A stretch of 64,000 bases of DNA from Tilletia caries (Eukaryota; Basidiomycota; Exobasidiomycetes; Tilletiales; Tilletiaceae): NCBI GenBank assembly GCA_032718865.1, contig JALUTQ010000033.1, positions 124,001 to 188,000 on the forward strand. Direction: 5' to 3'. Under the pieces are notes generated by a model that saw only the letters and a list, made by a program, of their open reading frames with translations, was not told the origin of the DNA and ran no database searches. Each line of letters starts with the position of its first letter. Position 1 is the stretch's first letter. The position numbers were made by a program, and so were the translations under genes. This document shows positions 9,948-21,201 of this stretch, one piece after another.

Positions 9948-11058
9948 GGACTGATGTGTTGATGAGAAGAGTGAAGGTGACGGTGACGGGGAAGGGAGGA
10001 TGTTGACAAGGGCAGTGGAAGTTGGGATGCAGCAGGAATCCTATCTGAGAAGAAAAGAAATGCAAGGTAAAGTGAGGACACCGTCTCGTTCTGCTGAAGG
10101 GTTGAAGACACAGGACACCATCATCTGTCAAGGAGTAAGAGATGGTGATTCAGAAAACAGACTGGACGCCGAAGTCGTTATCGAGAGCAGGAGTAGATGC
10201 CTTCATCATGACAGTAGCCTTGATTTAATGGGAGTGCCATTTTAGCAAGCCAACAAACATACCTTGCTCCTGATGTAAAACGCACGACTGTCGGAGCAGC
10301 TAGTAGCGTAGAGGCTAACAGCGATAGAGTTTGCTATGGGACTTTGAATAGCGATTTGCACGTGCACCGGAAGTGCGAACGCAGGAATGAAAAGAATGTG
10401 GACTCATCAATGAATTATGTTCCAGCTGTGCCTCGCGGTGCGTGCTGCATCAGATATCAGATATCAGATATCAGAGCAGAGGACGAATAGTGCCCAGCGA
10501 ACGTGGACCCTCTCAAGGGCGACTGGCGGTTAGCGAGCGTAATGTATTCCTGAGAAGGCCGCGTTCATAAAGGCTGTCCGGAGAAGCGATGCTCTAACTC
10601 GGCGCAAGTGTTTCTGAGTCGGGAAGAAGGAGTATTTTCAACGAGTGTTTGGTTAGGAAGAGGATACTATGGATCAGACATACTCCTTGGTGAGGTTGAC
10701 GTTCCGACTTCTTGTTCTTTGTCACTCCATCGCAAAGTTGCACCTCGACACATTACCTGATAAGATGATCTGAAATGCAAGACGTCGGCAGCCTTCAAGC
10801 TTCGAGAAGGGCAAGGAGAAGGAGGACAGGAAGGGAAGATGGGAATACATTATGGAGAGATGGAGGAGTGTTGGCTGAGCGTGTGGTTAACGCCCTCAAC
10901 CTGCTGTGAAGGAAAGCAGAACTGTCGAGCACAGCGAGGCGCGTCCTTTGTAAAAGACCTCTTCAGCCCCTGAAAAACAATCGAACACAAGTCAGAAACC
11001 AACTCCTAGAGGTCAAGTCGCTGCGTCACTCACCTATGCGCTGCAGTTCATCGTGCTT
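9948..11058. other. No gene; contains an orphan copy of a Cys-family promoter region
   Basis: 10698-10762 closely matches 61829-61893, the DNA upstream of the Cys-family gene at 61756, in the same orientation. In 10560-10690, where a gene would be expected, no Met-Cys frame remains. A short ATCAGAT tandem repeat lies near 10452-10477. Otherwise no coding signal. Confidence 0.5.
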
Positions 11059-11232
11059 TCACTCCTTTTTCACGCAATCCTTGCAGGGGTCGTCGTCCTC
11101 CTCGTCGGATATAACTTCCTTCACTCTGTTACAGGCCTCGTCGCCGCACTCCTGGATGCCGTGCTCCCACTTGGTATAAATCTTCTTCCCACAGGAGGGG
11201 CAGATGATTCGTTCGATATATCGTTCACACAT
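11059..11232 (-). CDS. Small Cys-rich zinc-ribbon-like protein (family member, 57 aa)
   Basis: The 57-aa product has cysteines at 2, 11, 14, 29, 34, 50 and 53 (CPSC, CGDEAC, CKDC), a Lys-rich stretch after the first pair, an acidic linker (SDEEDDD) and a basic end (VKKE) instead of an acidic tail. A minus-strand TATA box (GCATAAAAGG, 11343-11334) lies 102-111 nt upstream. Several overlapping frames on the plus strand are shadows. No signal peptide; function unknown. Confidence 0.9.
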   Translation of the reverse strand: MCERYIERIICPSCGKKIYTKWEHGIQECGDEACNRVKEVISDEEDDDPCKDCVKKE

Positions 11233-11333
11233 GGACGTTGGTTAGAGCTATGTGGAACGAAAGCCTTGATAATCGTCTTGAGGAAGGGCGAGATTTTGTT
11301 GACTTTGCCGGTATAGACGCAAGTTAGCCATCT

Positions 11334-11343
11334 CCTTTTATGC
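11334..11343 (-). promoter_or_regulatory. TATA box of the 11059-11232 gene
   Basis: Minus-strand GCATAAAAGG, same spacing to the ATG as before the 5877-6086, 20483 and 25910-26083 genes. Confidence 0.7.
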
Positions 11344-14242
11344 GAAACCTCGTGCATCACTGCAGGACTGAAAATCTCTGCAAGGCATCGGGGAGAGGAT
11401 CAGGATGTGAAATGGTCGAGGGCTTGTTGGATAGTGAGTAGTGAGCAGTGAGAGTTGAGGCGCTGTGGTCGGGAGATTTACTGACATTGCATTGGGTAAC
11501 GAGGATTGTGATGTGATCTGGGCAAGGTCATAGGAACAATGGTAAGAGCAGTCAGCCATCAATCGTGGAGTGCTCATTCTGGCTCACCTCCTTTTGTACC
11601 GCCGCATCGCCACAGCCAAACAATCCGAGGCGCCGCAAGAGGAGCAGGTGATCAGGATTCGAAAGTGATGCAAAGGGAAAGTCGATTATGCAGGGCTGCG
11701 TCAGTGCTGTGCTGCTGTACTTGTCGTGGACAAAATGGGTTGGAGTCAAAGATGAGTAGAGAACATCTGACATCGCGATCGCGAGGGCCCCTTTGTCCTC
11801 GAACAATGCGAGATTCTGCAAATGGCTGAAGGAATGGAGGAGTCATAAAACTTTCGGAACAGTGGTAAATTTTTGGAGGGAGGTTGAAACCGAGAGCTTC
11901 GGATCTGTGCTGCCGCCCAGTTGATTTATGGGAGAGTCACTTGTTTTTCAGCATCGGAAGCAGCGAGTGGTTCTGGGATGGGCCGAATAGTCGTCTTGGT
12001 GTGAGGGCCGATGGGCAGGCATCTCTGCCTCGCTTTTCGATATCTGGGTAGGAGGCAAATGCCACCGAGAGACCACAAATATATGGGAGAGGCAACATGC
12101 TGACGTCGGCCCTGCCATAACACCTGATGCGCCACGATATGTCGAAATTCCGGCAGTCTTCGAACCTGTGGCTGGGCTTCCTCTGGCGACCCGATCTGGT
12201 GGTTGGTGCGCGGCTGAACAAGGTGATGGAGGAGCAGAAGATAGCAGGGCCAGATGATCTGCACGGTCGCATAGTTGATTGATACGGTGCGAGCAGGAAA
12301 CCTAGCCCCGGGACCGGGGCCATCGTGGGACCTGAAATCAGAGACCCGGTGAGACGAATAGCTGCTGGTCCAAACCACCAATTAGAACTCCTTCAGGCGC
12401 TCAGAGATAGGTGGGAGCGAAAGGCGGGACGTCCAAGAGAGCTTGGATTTGAGATGCGATTGGCTTGCTGGCAGACGAAAGCGACGGAAGGACTGTGAGA
12501 GAAAGGACGATTCTCAGATTGAGGTCAATCGAGAACCAGGAGTAGAGGCAGGGAACGAGGAGCTCAGGGTATCTGCGCCACACCGAATTGTTCTCGGAGA
12601 GCACTCCTGCGACGATCTATTGTGATCACACATGATAAAGAGTTGGCGCTCTCAAGCCTCAAGTGCCATTTGTTTGTTGCCAACTTTACCGCAACAAACA
12701 AACGCCACCGAGCGGTTTGAGCATGATGTTGTCGAGAGCGATATCTGCACCTGCTCGCACTGGGATAGAAGACGTCAGTTACCCTTTATCATCGAAAGTC
12801 ACCTTCTGCGCGAAGCGGCCCCGTCACACGGGCGGTGGCTGCTGTTATGACGGGCAGCAGAGACTGACTCTCAAACCGAACAATATACGCACCTTAAAAT
12901 CTTTTCCTGATATTGACTTGCTTCGAAGCAGGCTTTTGTACCACCTATGGGGCTGGGTAGCAGATCTGTCCCTCAAATGCCGTGAGGTGACGGCTGCTTC
13001 CAGGCCATCTCCCCCCCTGCACGCGGTCCTCGTAGCTCCGTTCTCCATACGGTACCCAGGACCTGATTCGATGTGCTGTAAATGCGGGCTGTTTTCAAGG
13101 ATGTATACCGGTGCAGTGCAACAGGCTGTGCCAGCTGCCATTCCAGGTGCAGCTTGGACAGCCTGGACGGGTAAGAACGGAGCCGAGAGGCAGGATAACG
13201 ATCCGAGGACTGCGCTGGCGAGTGAACAGCCTCCGTGTCTGTCGCAGAGTAAATCTGCCGCCCTCGGAAGTGCCGATAAAGTGCTGCTGGATGCGCATAC
13301 AGGGCGGCTGACGCGGACATGAGCGGCCAAAGGTGCGACATCATCGTTGAGGCTGTGGACGGTAGCAGACGAAGCAGCAGAGAGATTGGCATGGCGAGTA
13401 TGGGCGTCGAAGAAAGGCGACAATGTATGTATCGCCAGGTGTCATGCCAGGCGAGGACTAGCAGAGCTGAATGACGCGGGACGCGAGCGCGAGGTACAGG
13501 GACAGGAAACTCCGTCCTTAAGGTGCACTCCGTGGCTGAATGATATGGCTGCGATGCTGTTGGTGCACAGGATCGAGATCCGATGCCCACTGAGCTGCTC
13601 AACGAGCGCCCTTGTACAGCGCTGCGAAGATGAGATGCGCGTGTCGCTTTGAAAGCCGTGTAAGGAGAAAGCCGCTTGATACGGTCGGGATGAAACACCA
13701 GACGAGGTCGAACGACAAGTGCCAGAAGCAGGAACGGTACGGACAGTTGGCCTCAGGTGTGGGCTCTGCGGTCGAAGAGAACCTAGTACCGAGACAGGCG
13801 GTGGCTCGAGAATGAATGGATCTGCTGATGCAGTGACGCGACAGAGTAGGCCCCGCGACATAGTAGGCCCTTCGCGTTGGGCATCGCCGAATATTTTGTG
13901 GGGACAGACATCGAGCTTAAAGCGCAGTGCAGATACTGATGCTGCTCATCGCGGAGTAGAAGCGTCGATGCGATAGGAGTGTGGGCCTTATTCGCGAGAG
14001 CCAGCTGCTCTAAGGCGTCAACGAGCAGCTGTAGGGAGCGCCTGCTGATCTAGGGAGCCGACGAGGTTGCTGCAGGGCTAGTCCTCTTGGTGTAGGACGG
14101 GACACCTGAGCTCGAGCAGAGCGTGGTCGCGGAGGGCTTCTGGAGCAAGCAAGATGGTGGATAAATGCTGAGAACGGCGCTGATAAAGCTGCTGGTGCGC
14201 ATAGTCGGCTTCGCTGGTCGGGTCGTCAAGACAAAAGACTCG
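11344..14242. other. No gene recognised
   Basis: Several frames of 100-240 codons overlap on both strands near 12.0-12.4 and 12.7-13.9 kb, but none shows a family motif and codon content looks random. A short inverted repeat (GTTTGTTGC...GCAACAAAC) lies near 12668-12703. Old repeat sequence is the likeliest content. Confidence 0.35.
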
Positions 14243-15926
14243 CTGTCGCTTCGTCCGATGGCATACAGTGACGATGAGGGCGTATATCGAGCCGATGATG
14301 GAAAGCGTCTTGGACGCACAAGTGCGGTGAGGCCTAGCTGGAAGAGGGAACCATGGTACTGAAGTGCGAGTGTGGATGAAAGAAGCTTGGAAATCCGGGT
14401 GTGGAAAACTGGAAAGGGAAGGAAAGACTTGCGGCGCCGAAGGCTGGAAGCGCTAACCAGCAGCCAGAAGGTCCGAGCGCTGGGTCCGTGGATCTGAGGG
14501 TCCGTGGGTCGGCTGAGAACCTGCATTCAAAAGTGTGGAGAAGGAGAGCAGAAGAGCTGTGTCGGAGGATGTGTCAAGGTGCACTCATGGCTCCAGCGGA
14601 GGCATGACGTGGACAGGCTTCTCAACCAAGAATCTGTCACGGATCAATCAGCCACTGCGATGGTCGGCTGTCCGGCTTCAGGTGCCAGGGATGGGACTGA
14701 AGCTGTCAGAGAATGAATGTCAGCGCGAATGGAGGTTGGCATCAGGAGGAGTGAGGCGGCGTGAGGGCGTGCAAAAGTAGGTATGAGAAAGCGCAAGCTG
14801 AGCGCTTAGCTTGCAACTTGTGCACCAGACCATTGGCACTCCAAGTTCGGGTTCAGGGTTCAACAGAGGCACGACACTAACAGACATCCTCAGGCCCGGG
14901 ATCCCAACAGACATGGGTAGAGGACTCGGCCTTCTTCCTCAGAGACACCTATTTAGCAGATGGGGCAAGTACACACTACTGTGAAGCAAGATCGTTTGGA
15001 GATGGGAACAGAGGAAAGGATGTCAATGGCATGACTGAGCGACGAGTTCGATTCGAGGAGGACAAGTCCGAGTCTGAATTTGATGGAGAGAGAGAAGAGG
15101 GTGTGGATGGCGACCAGTAAGGAAAAAATACCGCCTGACTCAACTCGTTGCGGTGTACATCATACGGTCACACTCGTCTTGAGCATCCCACATAACAAAG
15201 GAAGCTCGCCGACAAAGGCAGCTTCAAGCATACCCTCTGTACAGCTTCAGAGCTTCAGGCTTCAGACCTCATCACTTGCGATAGATGAGCTTATGATGAA
15301 TGAAGAACAGTGGAGAGCAGACGGGAGCATCGACAGCCTGGACAGCATTGAGTATGAACGTTCGACGAGAAGCATAGTCTCGAGCATAGCGTCAACGCAG
15401 CGACTTTCCTTCCTCTGTGATCATGTACGTGCATGTCGCTCGGACGTTGTTCTCAAGGCCGGCAGTCTGTGCAGCGCCAGCTCACATCATCGTAGTGATC
15501 GCGTCGGAGAGGTATTGTATATGGCTATAAGCAAACGGCAAAAGGTCACGGCGTTCCAGACGTTCGTGAAAACACCCAGTCCCGCGCGGCACAGACCCTC
15601 GGCAGCGCAAGCCGCTACCGCAGCATCTATCTGTCTCAGGACAGGCCTCTTAGGAACGAAAATCATTCTAAGCCTCCACTCTCCTCGCTTGCTATCTGGA
15701 CGCTCGGACGGGATGCGGGACCACCAAGCGAGGAAGTTTAGAACGTTTGCGGCTGGAAACGTCCGAGCTGGTGCAGTTTTTAATGAGACGTTCTGTTTTA
15801 CATCACGCAAGGGGTGCGTAGAACGTATATTGTCAATCTGTTTGGTTCGCCTCGCAGGGATGCGTGATTGGTACTTGGGCTGGGAAATCTGTTTTATACA
15901 ACTGATCACTGATCGCGCGATCGCGC
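14243..15926 (+). repeat. Unclassified 1.7-kb interspersed repeat (copy A)
   Basis: This stretch recurs in inverted orientation at 62353-64000 with high identity and a few small indels. A diverged partial copy lies at 19049-19480. The shared 3' edge falls in GATCGCGCGATCGCGCA at about 15910-15926. Apparent frames here, including one of 307 codons from 15080, carry no domain. No LTR, TIR or transposase is recognisable, so it may be a non-autonomous element or a segmental duplication. Confidence 0.75.
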
Positions 15927-16264
15927 ATGACGGTTCAGAAGCGTTTATTGAATCTGCAGTACCCTGGCTGGCATATCTCTTTAATGATTCACCACTTGCA
16001 TGATAGGGCGCCACAAACAGCGGGCAGGTGAATGTCGGCAAACGTTCTCCGCGGGCTCGTCCGCAACGATTGGGTTGATCACGCGAGATAAGGACGACGC
16101 ATAGCTCGTATGGCCTCTCGGCGCAGAGCAGGACTCGGCTCAGTGCAGGAGGGGCGCATCAGGCATCCGGGTAGAGGCTTTTTGGCTGTACTTGGGAACG
16201 TGTTGCGGTGAATTCATCTCTTCCGCTCATCTCTCCAACGCAGTGAAGGAGATCCATGAATGTC

Positions 16265-16272
16265 TATATATA
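16265..16272 (+). promoter_or_regulatory. TATA box of the 16327 gene
   Basis: TATATATA lies 55-62 nt upstream of ATG 16327. Confidence 0.65.
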
Positions 16273-16326
16273 GCCCGAGTCTGACCAGCCCTTGTCCATA
16301 TTTCCTCTTCCCCTCAGAACCCCAAG

Positions 16327-16533
16327 ATGTGTCGCTCTCTCGTGCAGTGGATTGTGTGCGTGAGGTGCGCGGAGCACGCTCAGGGCCATCGAGTTTTTTT
16401 TGAGCCCTGCCCAGACTACCAGGTCTGCGGCGGATCCTTCATCGACCACGACCTGGCCGCCACGGCCCCCCTCTGCTACCAGTGTCAAGAAGAGGAGACG
16501 GGATCCACAGGATCCGACAGCAGCGACGACTAA
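16327..16533 (+). CDS. Small Cys-rich zinc-ribbon-like protein (family member, 68 aa)
   Basis: Cysteines are at 2, 11, 14, 28, 34, 50 and 53 (CVRC, CPDYQVC, CYQC); the product ends in an acidic Ser/Asp tail (DSSDD). The Met-Cys start follows a TATATATA box by about 58 nt. The linker between the second and third pairs is less acidic than usual and ends in hydrophobic residues (AATAPL). A GTGAGT directly after the stop may open an intron in the 3' UTR. No secretion signal; function unknown. Confidence 0.88.
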   Translation: MCRSLVQWIVCVRCAEHAQGHRVFFEPCPDYQVCGGSFIDHDLAATAPLCYQCQEEETGSTGSDSSDD

Positions 16534-17994
16534 AGTGAGTTTCTCCACTCTTATCCTTGCGAGCATTCATCACCTCTCACTTAACCCAGCATTCCTCTGT
16601 TCACGTCCACCATAGTTCGCTACGACCCGGAGAGGATTCTGCCACCACCGCCGTTCCCTCTCATCCTCCTCGTTCTTTTGCAACCATAGTAAGTTCTTCT
16701 CCATCCCTGTTCACATTCTCCTCACTCGTACTGACCATCATCTGATGGCCTCCTCTTCGATTCTCCTCAGCAAAGATACCCTCATCAGTGCCCCCCCTTC
16801 TCGTGAACGCATCCCTCACACACACTCGCCTCCAGCATCCTCTAGGTCCCACTCTGACTCTCCCTTCTCCGTCCTTGTACCTGTACTAGTATCACCAAAT
16901 CCATTCACAACATCCGTCTACGGACGCGCTTGCTCATCAGTGCCTTTGCATTTCGCATCAATCTCTATGGAACGCCGTTTCATCACCTTCATCGCCCTTC
17001 ATCGCAACCCGTTACCGCCTGCTCACCTCGTCTTCTCCCGTCTGCTCACCTCTCCCCAAGTTGACGTTCTCCTCTCTCTTTTCCTTTGCATCACATATCA
17101 CAGCACCTTTCCATCACGATTTTGCGTGTCTCTCTCTCTGCCGCGTTGCGTCTCTCCTTTCGACCTCTTCATTCTCTGCAGCGGCTTACGACTCAGATGT
17201 CTCCCGGTTCCTGCGCACTTCAGCCTCGGCCCTCGTGCCGCGTGCTTTATCGATGATGGACGCCGCATTTTTAGTGATGGGTGAGTACAACTTGTCCCCT
17301 TTCCATCCCTCACCGCATTACACACGTCGCACCGCCGTATCTCGAATGACTGACTATTATTGCCTCGCTTCTCTGCTCTCCAGCACCTCGCAGCCATACA
17401 TCTCCGTCCCTGGCTGATTGGCTCTCGCGCAAGCGGAAATTGGGAGGCTGACCCCTGTCTCGCTCCATGGGGTGAGTATGATTGCAATGCTTCCCGACTG
17501 TGCTGCTGCTTTCAATGCTCATACACCTATACACTCTTATCCTTTTACTCCAGTCACGTACGCTGTAGGACATCAAGCCAACCACAAAGACGGTGAAATA
17601 ATCACCCTATCCCCTGTCCTAGTTCCCAGCGAATGTTTCTTAGGCGATTCAACGTCTCAACTCTCTCTTCGCCGTGTCTGTCTCTTCGGTACATAGAACC
17701 ACAGCTGCGAGTATCACGATTCAGACACACATGGCATCAATCAATGATGGAGCATTCATTGATGATGACAGATTAACAACAACGACGCGCGCGCGATGCA
17801 GGATACGGAGAATGGAGAAATGGAGAGAGTGTCAGGTCGAGAGAAAATGACATCTCTATGTATGTATGTATGAGGATGAGAAAACAAACCAAACCAGTTC
17901 AGTTTCTCGTCAACTACGAGGGTCTCTTTTTGGGAAACGGGAGGGGAGATTTATTCACCCAGCTTGTACGCTCTCAAACGCAGCAATAGTGTGG
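16534..17994. other. Possible intron-containing gene, not resolved
   Basis: The plus strand has several well-formed donors (GTAAGT 16689, GTGAGT 17280, GTGAGT about 17472) and acceptors. Short exon-like stretches between them are open, such as 17180-17279 (YDSDVSRFLRTSAS). I could not join them into a protein I recognise, and it may be a decayed gene. An (ATGT)n tract lies near 17857. Confidence 0.3.
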
Positions 17995-18560
17995 TCAGGA
18001 TAATTCATCTGCGGTGCGGAGCAGAACGACGCGAAGAAAGCGATGAAGCCGTTCGAGATCCGTCATGACCGTCTGGAGCCGTGCCAGCATCGTCGTGAGC
18101 ATGGGATTCAGAAAGGGCTGCATCGAATCACTGTGCGGTAAGGAAGGCAAAAAGTGAGAGATGAGGATGGATACGGTGCACTTCATCATGTAGTCGTTCT
18201 CCGCCACCTTTTCGGGGGAGGGGTCGCTTCGGATCGTGCGTAAGGCGGCGAGGAGGATCGCTTCCGCGAAGAACTTGACGTCGTCGGCAGTGGATCTGCA
18301 ATACAGATCACCGGTTTCCCGTCAGCCTCATCAGTCCGAATCCTGAACGCAACTTACGAAGTTCGTTCTGCTTTGACTCACAGCATGGTTATCGCCGTCT
18401 TTTCATTCAAAATTAACACCCGCTCCATCATGAAGGCCGCATGCTAAGCCCTCGCATGATGTGGTGACTCCAGATGCTGGACACACAGCGGCATCACAAT
18501 CAGCAGCTGCTCTCTGTTGAGCTGTTTCCGGAAGGTGTGCAGAAACTTGATCGCGCCGGC
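17995..18560 (-). pseudogene. CSE1: CSE1/CAS (exportin-2) relic
   Basis: Two exon-like blocks on the minus strand match conserved segments of the importin-alpha re-exporter CSE1/CAS. The first (18560 leftward) reads IKFLHTFRKQLNREQLL and VQHLESP, typical of the central HEAT repeats. After an intron (GTGAGT donor near 18380, TTGCAG acceptor near 18303) the second has SPEKVAENDYMMKC. The first block carries an in-frame TAG at the site of the conserved Tyr-Ala-Ala stretch. The rest of the ~960-residue protein is absent on both sides, and the C-terminal sequence from about 18090 no longer matches. It is therefore a dead fragment; a working CSE1 must exist elsewhere because the gene is essential in yeast. 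Confidence 0.7.
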
Positions 18561-19048
18561 CTAGAGAATGGGAGCGACAGAGCCCGAGTCGGCTTGAGGC
18601 TGAGAGTGAGCTCGCCGTAGCTGTCTTTTCTCAGTTCTGCGTGGATGTGAGAGTAAGTGAAAGGCTTAAAGAGCAAAGGCAAGTAAGAGGAGATCGGGGA
18701 AGATAGGACAGGGAGGAAAGGATGAGAGAATGTGAGCAGCATCAGGTTAAGAGAGATCGGCCTGGAAAGAAGGCGAGAAGTGAGCAGCAGGCCATACAAT
18801 GAGACTTTGAAAAAGGTCAGGAAACAGGAACATCTACCTAGTTTTTAATGGCTGAGTGCGGAAAGAGCGAGAAGCCGAGCGTATATGTGGCGAGAAGCCA
18901 GAATATCCGTTGCAGAAAGCGGCCGCTCATCTCCACAGGCGATGAAATGATTGCAGTGCCGGTACTCTTGACGCCGAACGGCATACATGAAGCCCGAACA
19001 GGGCGTTGTGGTGTCGGGCTACTTGAGCGAGAAAGGTGGTGGACAGAT

Positions 19049-19480
19049 GCTGAGAACGGCGCTTATGGAGCTGCTGGCGCGCATAGCTGGCGTCGCTGGT
19101 CGCGTCATCAGGACGAGAGATTTACCTTCGCTTCGTCCAATAACATGCAGTGATGGCGAGGGTGTGCATCAAGTTGATGCTGGAAAGTGGCCTGGACGCA
19201 GGAGTAAGGCGAGGCGAAGCCGGAAGAGGGGACCATGGTGCTGAAGTGGGAGTATGGATGAAAGAAGCCTGGAAATCGATCCGGGTGTGGAAAGGAAAGG
19301 AAATACTTGCGGCGCCGAAGGCTGGACGCGCTAGCGGCCAGAAGGTCCGAGCGCATATTCCGTGGATCCGAGGGTCCGTGGGTCGGCGAAGACCTGTGCC
19401 AGAGGAGGTGTCAAGGTACACTCATGACTGCACGGACATTGGCAGGCTCCTCAACCTACAATCCGTTACGAATCACAGCT
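19049..19480 (+). repeat. Diverged partial copy of the 14.2-kb repeat family
   Basis: Starting ATGCTGAGAACGGCGCT, this stretch follows 14165-14640 with many substitutions and indels, including the GGCGCCGAAGGCTGGA motif near 19313. It is clearly older than the copies at 14.2 and 62.4 kb. Confidence 0.65.
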
Positions 19481-20366
19481 AGTGCGGTAGTGCGGTGATC
19501 AAGGACGAATCGCAAGTCAATTCTGGTCAGCCGAGGAGCGTGATGGGAGCACAAAGGGGTACGCAGTACAGGGGAAGGAAATGAGAAAAGGCAGAGAGGC
19601 GCTGTCAGAAGAGATCAGACATCATCCTGACAAAGGGAGATGTTGGCGCAATAGACACTTGCTTTACGGAAGCTCGTTTCAATTCGTCGGGTTGAGCTCG
19701 GAGCGCTTGAACCGCGAAATGAGGTGGCATAAGGGAGAACTCACGCCAACTCGACTAATGGAGCTGCAACGACCTCCATCCCAGGCCACCTGCAAGGAAG
19801 ATTAAATATGCAAAGGTAAAACTATTCAACCACCTAGGAAAATCAGTTCTTCAGCTGATCGATCCAGCAGTAACCTGCACCTTCTTACTCGTATCTAAGA
19901 TCGAAAATATGAGGAGAAGGCAAAGGGGCAATGGTGGTCCTGCCAGCGAGTCCTGTATGACAGAAAAATGAGTGGAAGTCAACAGAAGAGCACATTGGAT
20001 ACGCAGATACGCACGACGAAGTGACGAACCCGCGCTATAACCTGTCAGCAAGGTGTCTGCACCTTGCTGCAATCTTACAGCATGTTAACTCATCTCAACG
20101 AGTTGCTCTCGCAACGACCTTCCGTAAAGTGTGAAATGAGGTGTTTGTCATTTCAAAGTTCCTGGCCGGGTGGTTTGAGTCCATCAGCTTTCGTAAACTG
20201 TCTAAGTTCTTGCGGCTGCACATCCCAGCAGGTTCTAGGCTACAAGCCTCAACCCTTCCGGTGTGAATGATGGTCGGAAGCTTCACAAACAAAAATTGCT
20301 TCACCTCTCTCCGATCAGGCTCTCATCCGTGATTCTCTGTACGTAGCTCTCTCAGAGACTCTGGTG
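19481..20366. other. No gene recognised
   Basis: Short random frames only. The right end is the upstream region of the Cys-family gene at 20483. Confidence 0.35.
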
Positions 20367-20375
20367 TATATAAAA
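20367..20375 (+). promoter_or_regulatory. TATA box of the 20483 gene
   Basis: TATATAAAA (GTGTATATAAAAGGAGG) lies 108-116 nt upstream of ATG 20483. It is the strongest TATA box of the family. Confidence 0.8.
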
Positions 20376-20482
20376 GGAGGAAGCCTGATGTCCGATGGTC
20401 AATATCACCCTTCTCATATTCACAAACGAACCCTGACCGGCTACTTCAGCACCTCCTGGAATCCCTCCCCTTCACAGTCAAC

Positions 20483-20650
20483 ATGTGTCTTACGACGATT
20501 ATGATACATTGTTGCCCGGAATGTGACGAACCTACGGGTGAACGGACCGTGGAATTCCTCGACTGCTCAGATTTGGATTGTACACCGACTCCTACGCACG
20601 AAATGGATGTTGAAGACCCCCAGCCGTGCTCTACCTGCAAAGCTGGCTAA
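20483..20650 (+). CDS. Small Cys-rich zinc-ribbon-like protein (family member, 55 aa)
   Basis: The shortest intact member: cysteines at 2, 10, 11, 14, 28, 33, 49 and 52 (CCPEC, CSDLDC, CSTC). The extra Cys at 10 is also seen in the diverged copy at 1660. It lacks the acidic tail and ends KAG. An ideal TATATAAAAGG box and a pyrimidine-rich leader precede the ATG. It lies about 550 bp from the 3' end of the second kinase-like gene, which runs toward it. No signal peptide; function unknown. Confidence 0.9.
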   Translation: MCLTTIMIHCCPECDEPTGERTVEFLDCSDLDCTPTPTHEMDVEDPQPCSTCKAG

Positions 20651-21201
20651 TCCGAATGAGATAGTACTGGGAACCAGAAGGCGGCATCGACGGGCCCAGC
20701 CACCATTTAGTGAGTCCGAACGTGTATAAGTGGCAGCTATACCGGTGGTTAACATTCCTTTCCATGTGGACGTCTCCCAGAACTCGCATTCATATGTACC
20801 CAGAGCGTTTCTGATGCGTTGACACCTACCATAGAGTCATTCCAAAATGCAGCTGACGCCTGCCACTCCGTGACAGCCACATATTGATCGTATGAAAAAG
20901 GTCTTAAAGATAAGCTTCAGCACTGAGGTGAACGGCGTCGGACGATCTTGGCCATCGTATCATAACCCAGTACAGCTTGCGTAGAAGCACGCGAAGGGTC
21001 AGCCACATCTGGTGATGAGATACGTTGTGATATTTGACTCCAAACGGACCTGTTCTTTCAAGGCATTCGTCAAGCTGAACTGTCTGCAGAAGTTGGGTAC
21101 GAAGTTTTTTTGATTCGAGTGTAAGGCCAAGGACTAAGGAGAATATGCAGTTCGAAGAAATATAGGTGAGGCAGAGAGAGCTTTTGAAACGAAGGGTGTC
21201 T

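Noticed and set aside
13072..13322. Met-Cys start at about 13072 (MCCKCGLF) as another Cys-family gene
   Set aside because: Spacing does not match the pattern (Cys at 3 and 5, no later pairs), and no TATA box is present.
12845..13861. Overlapping frames of 139-241 codons on the minus strand
   Set aside because: Several phases are open at once in GC-rich DNA, with no motif and no splice model; not distinguishable from chance.
15080..16003. 307-codon frame on the plus strand as a gene
   Set aside because: It lies in a repeat whose second copy (62912-63208) has the frame broken, and no domain or codon bias is visible.
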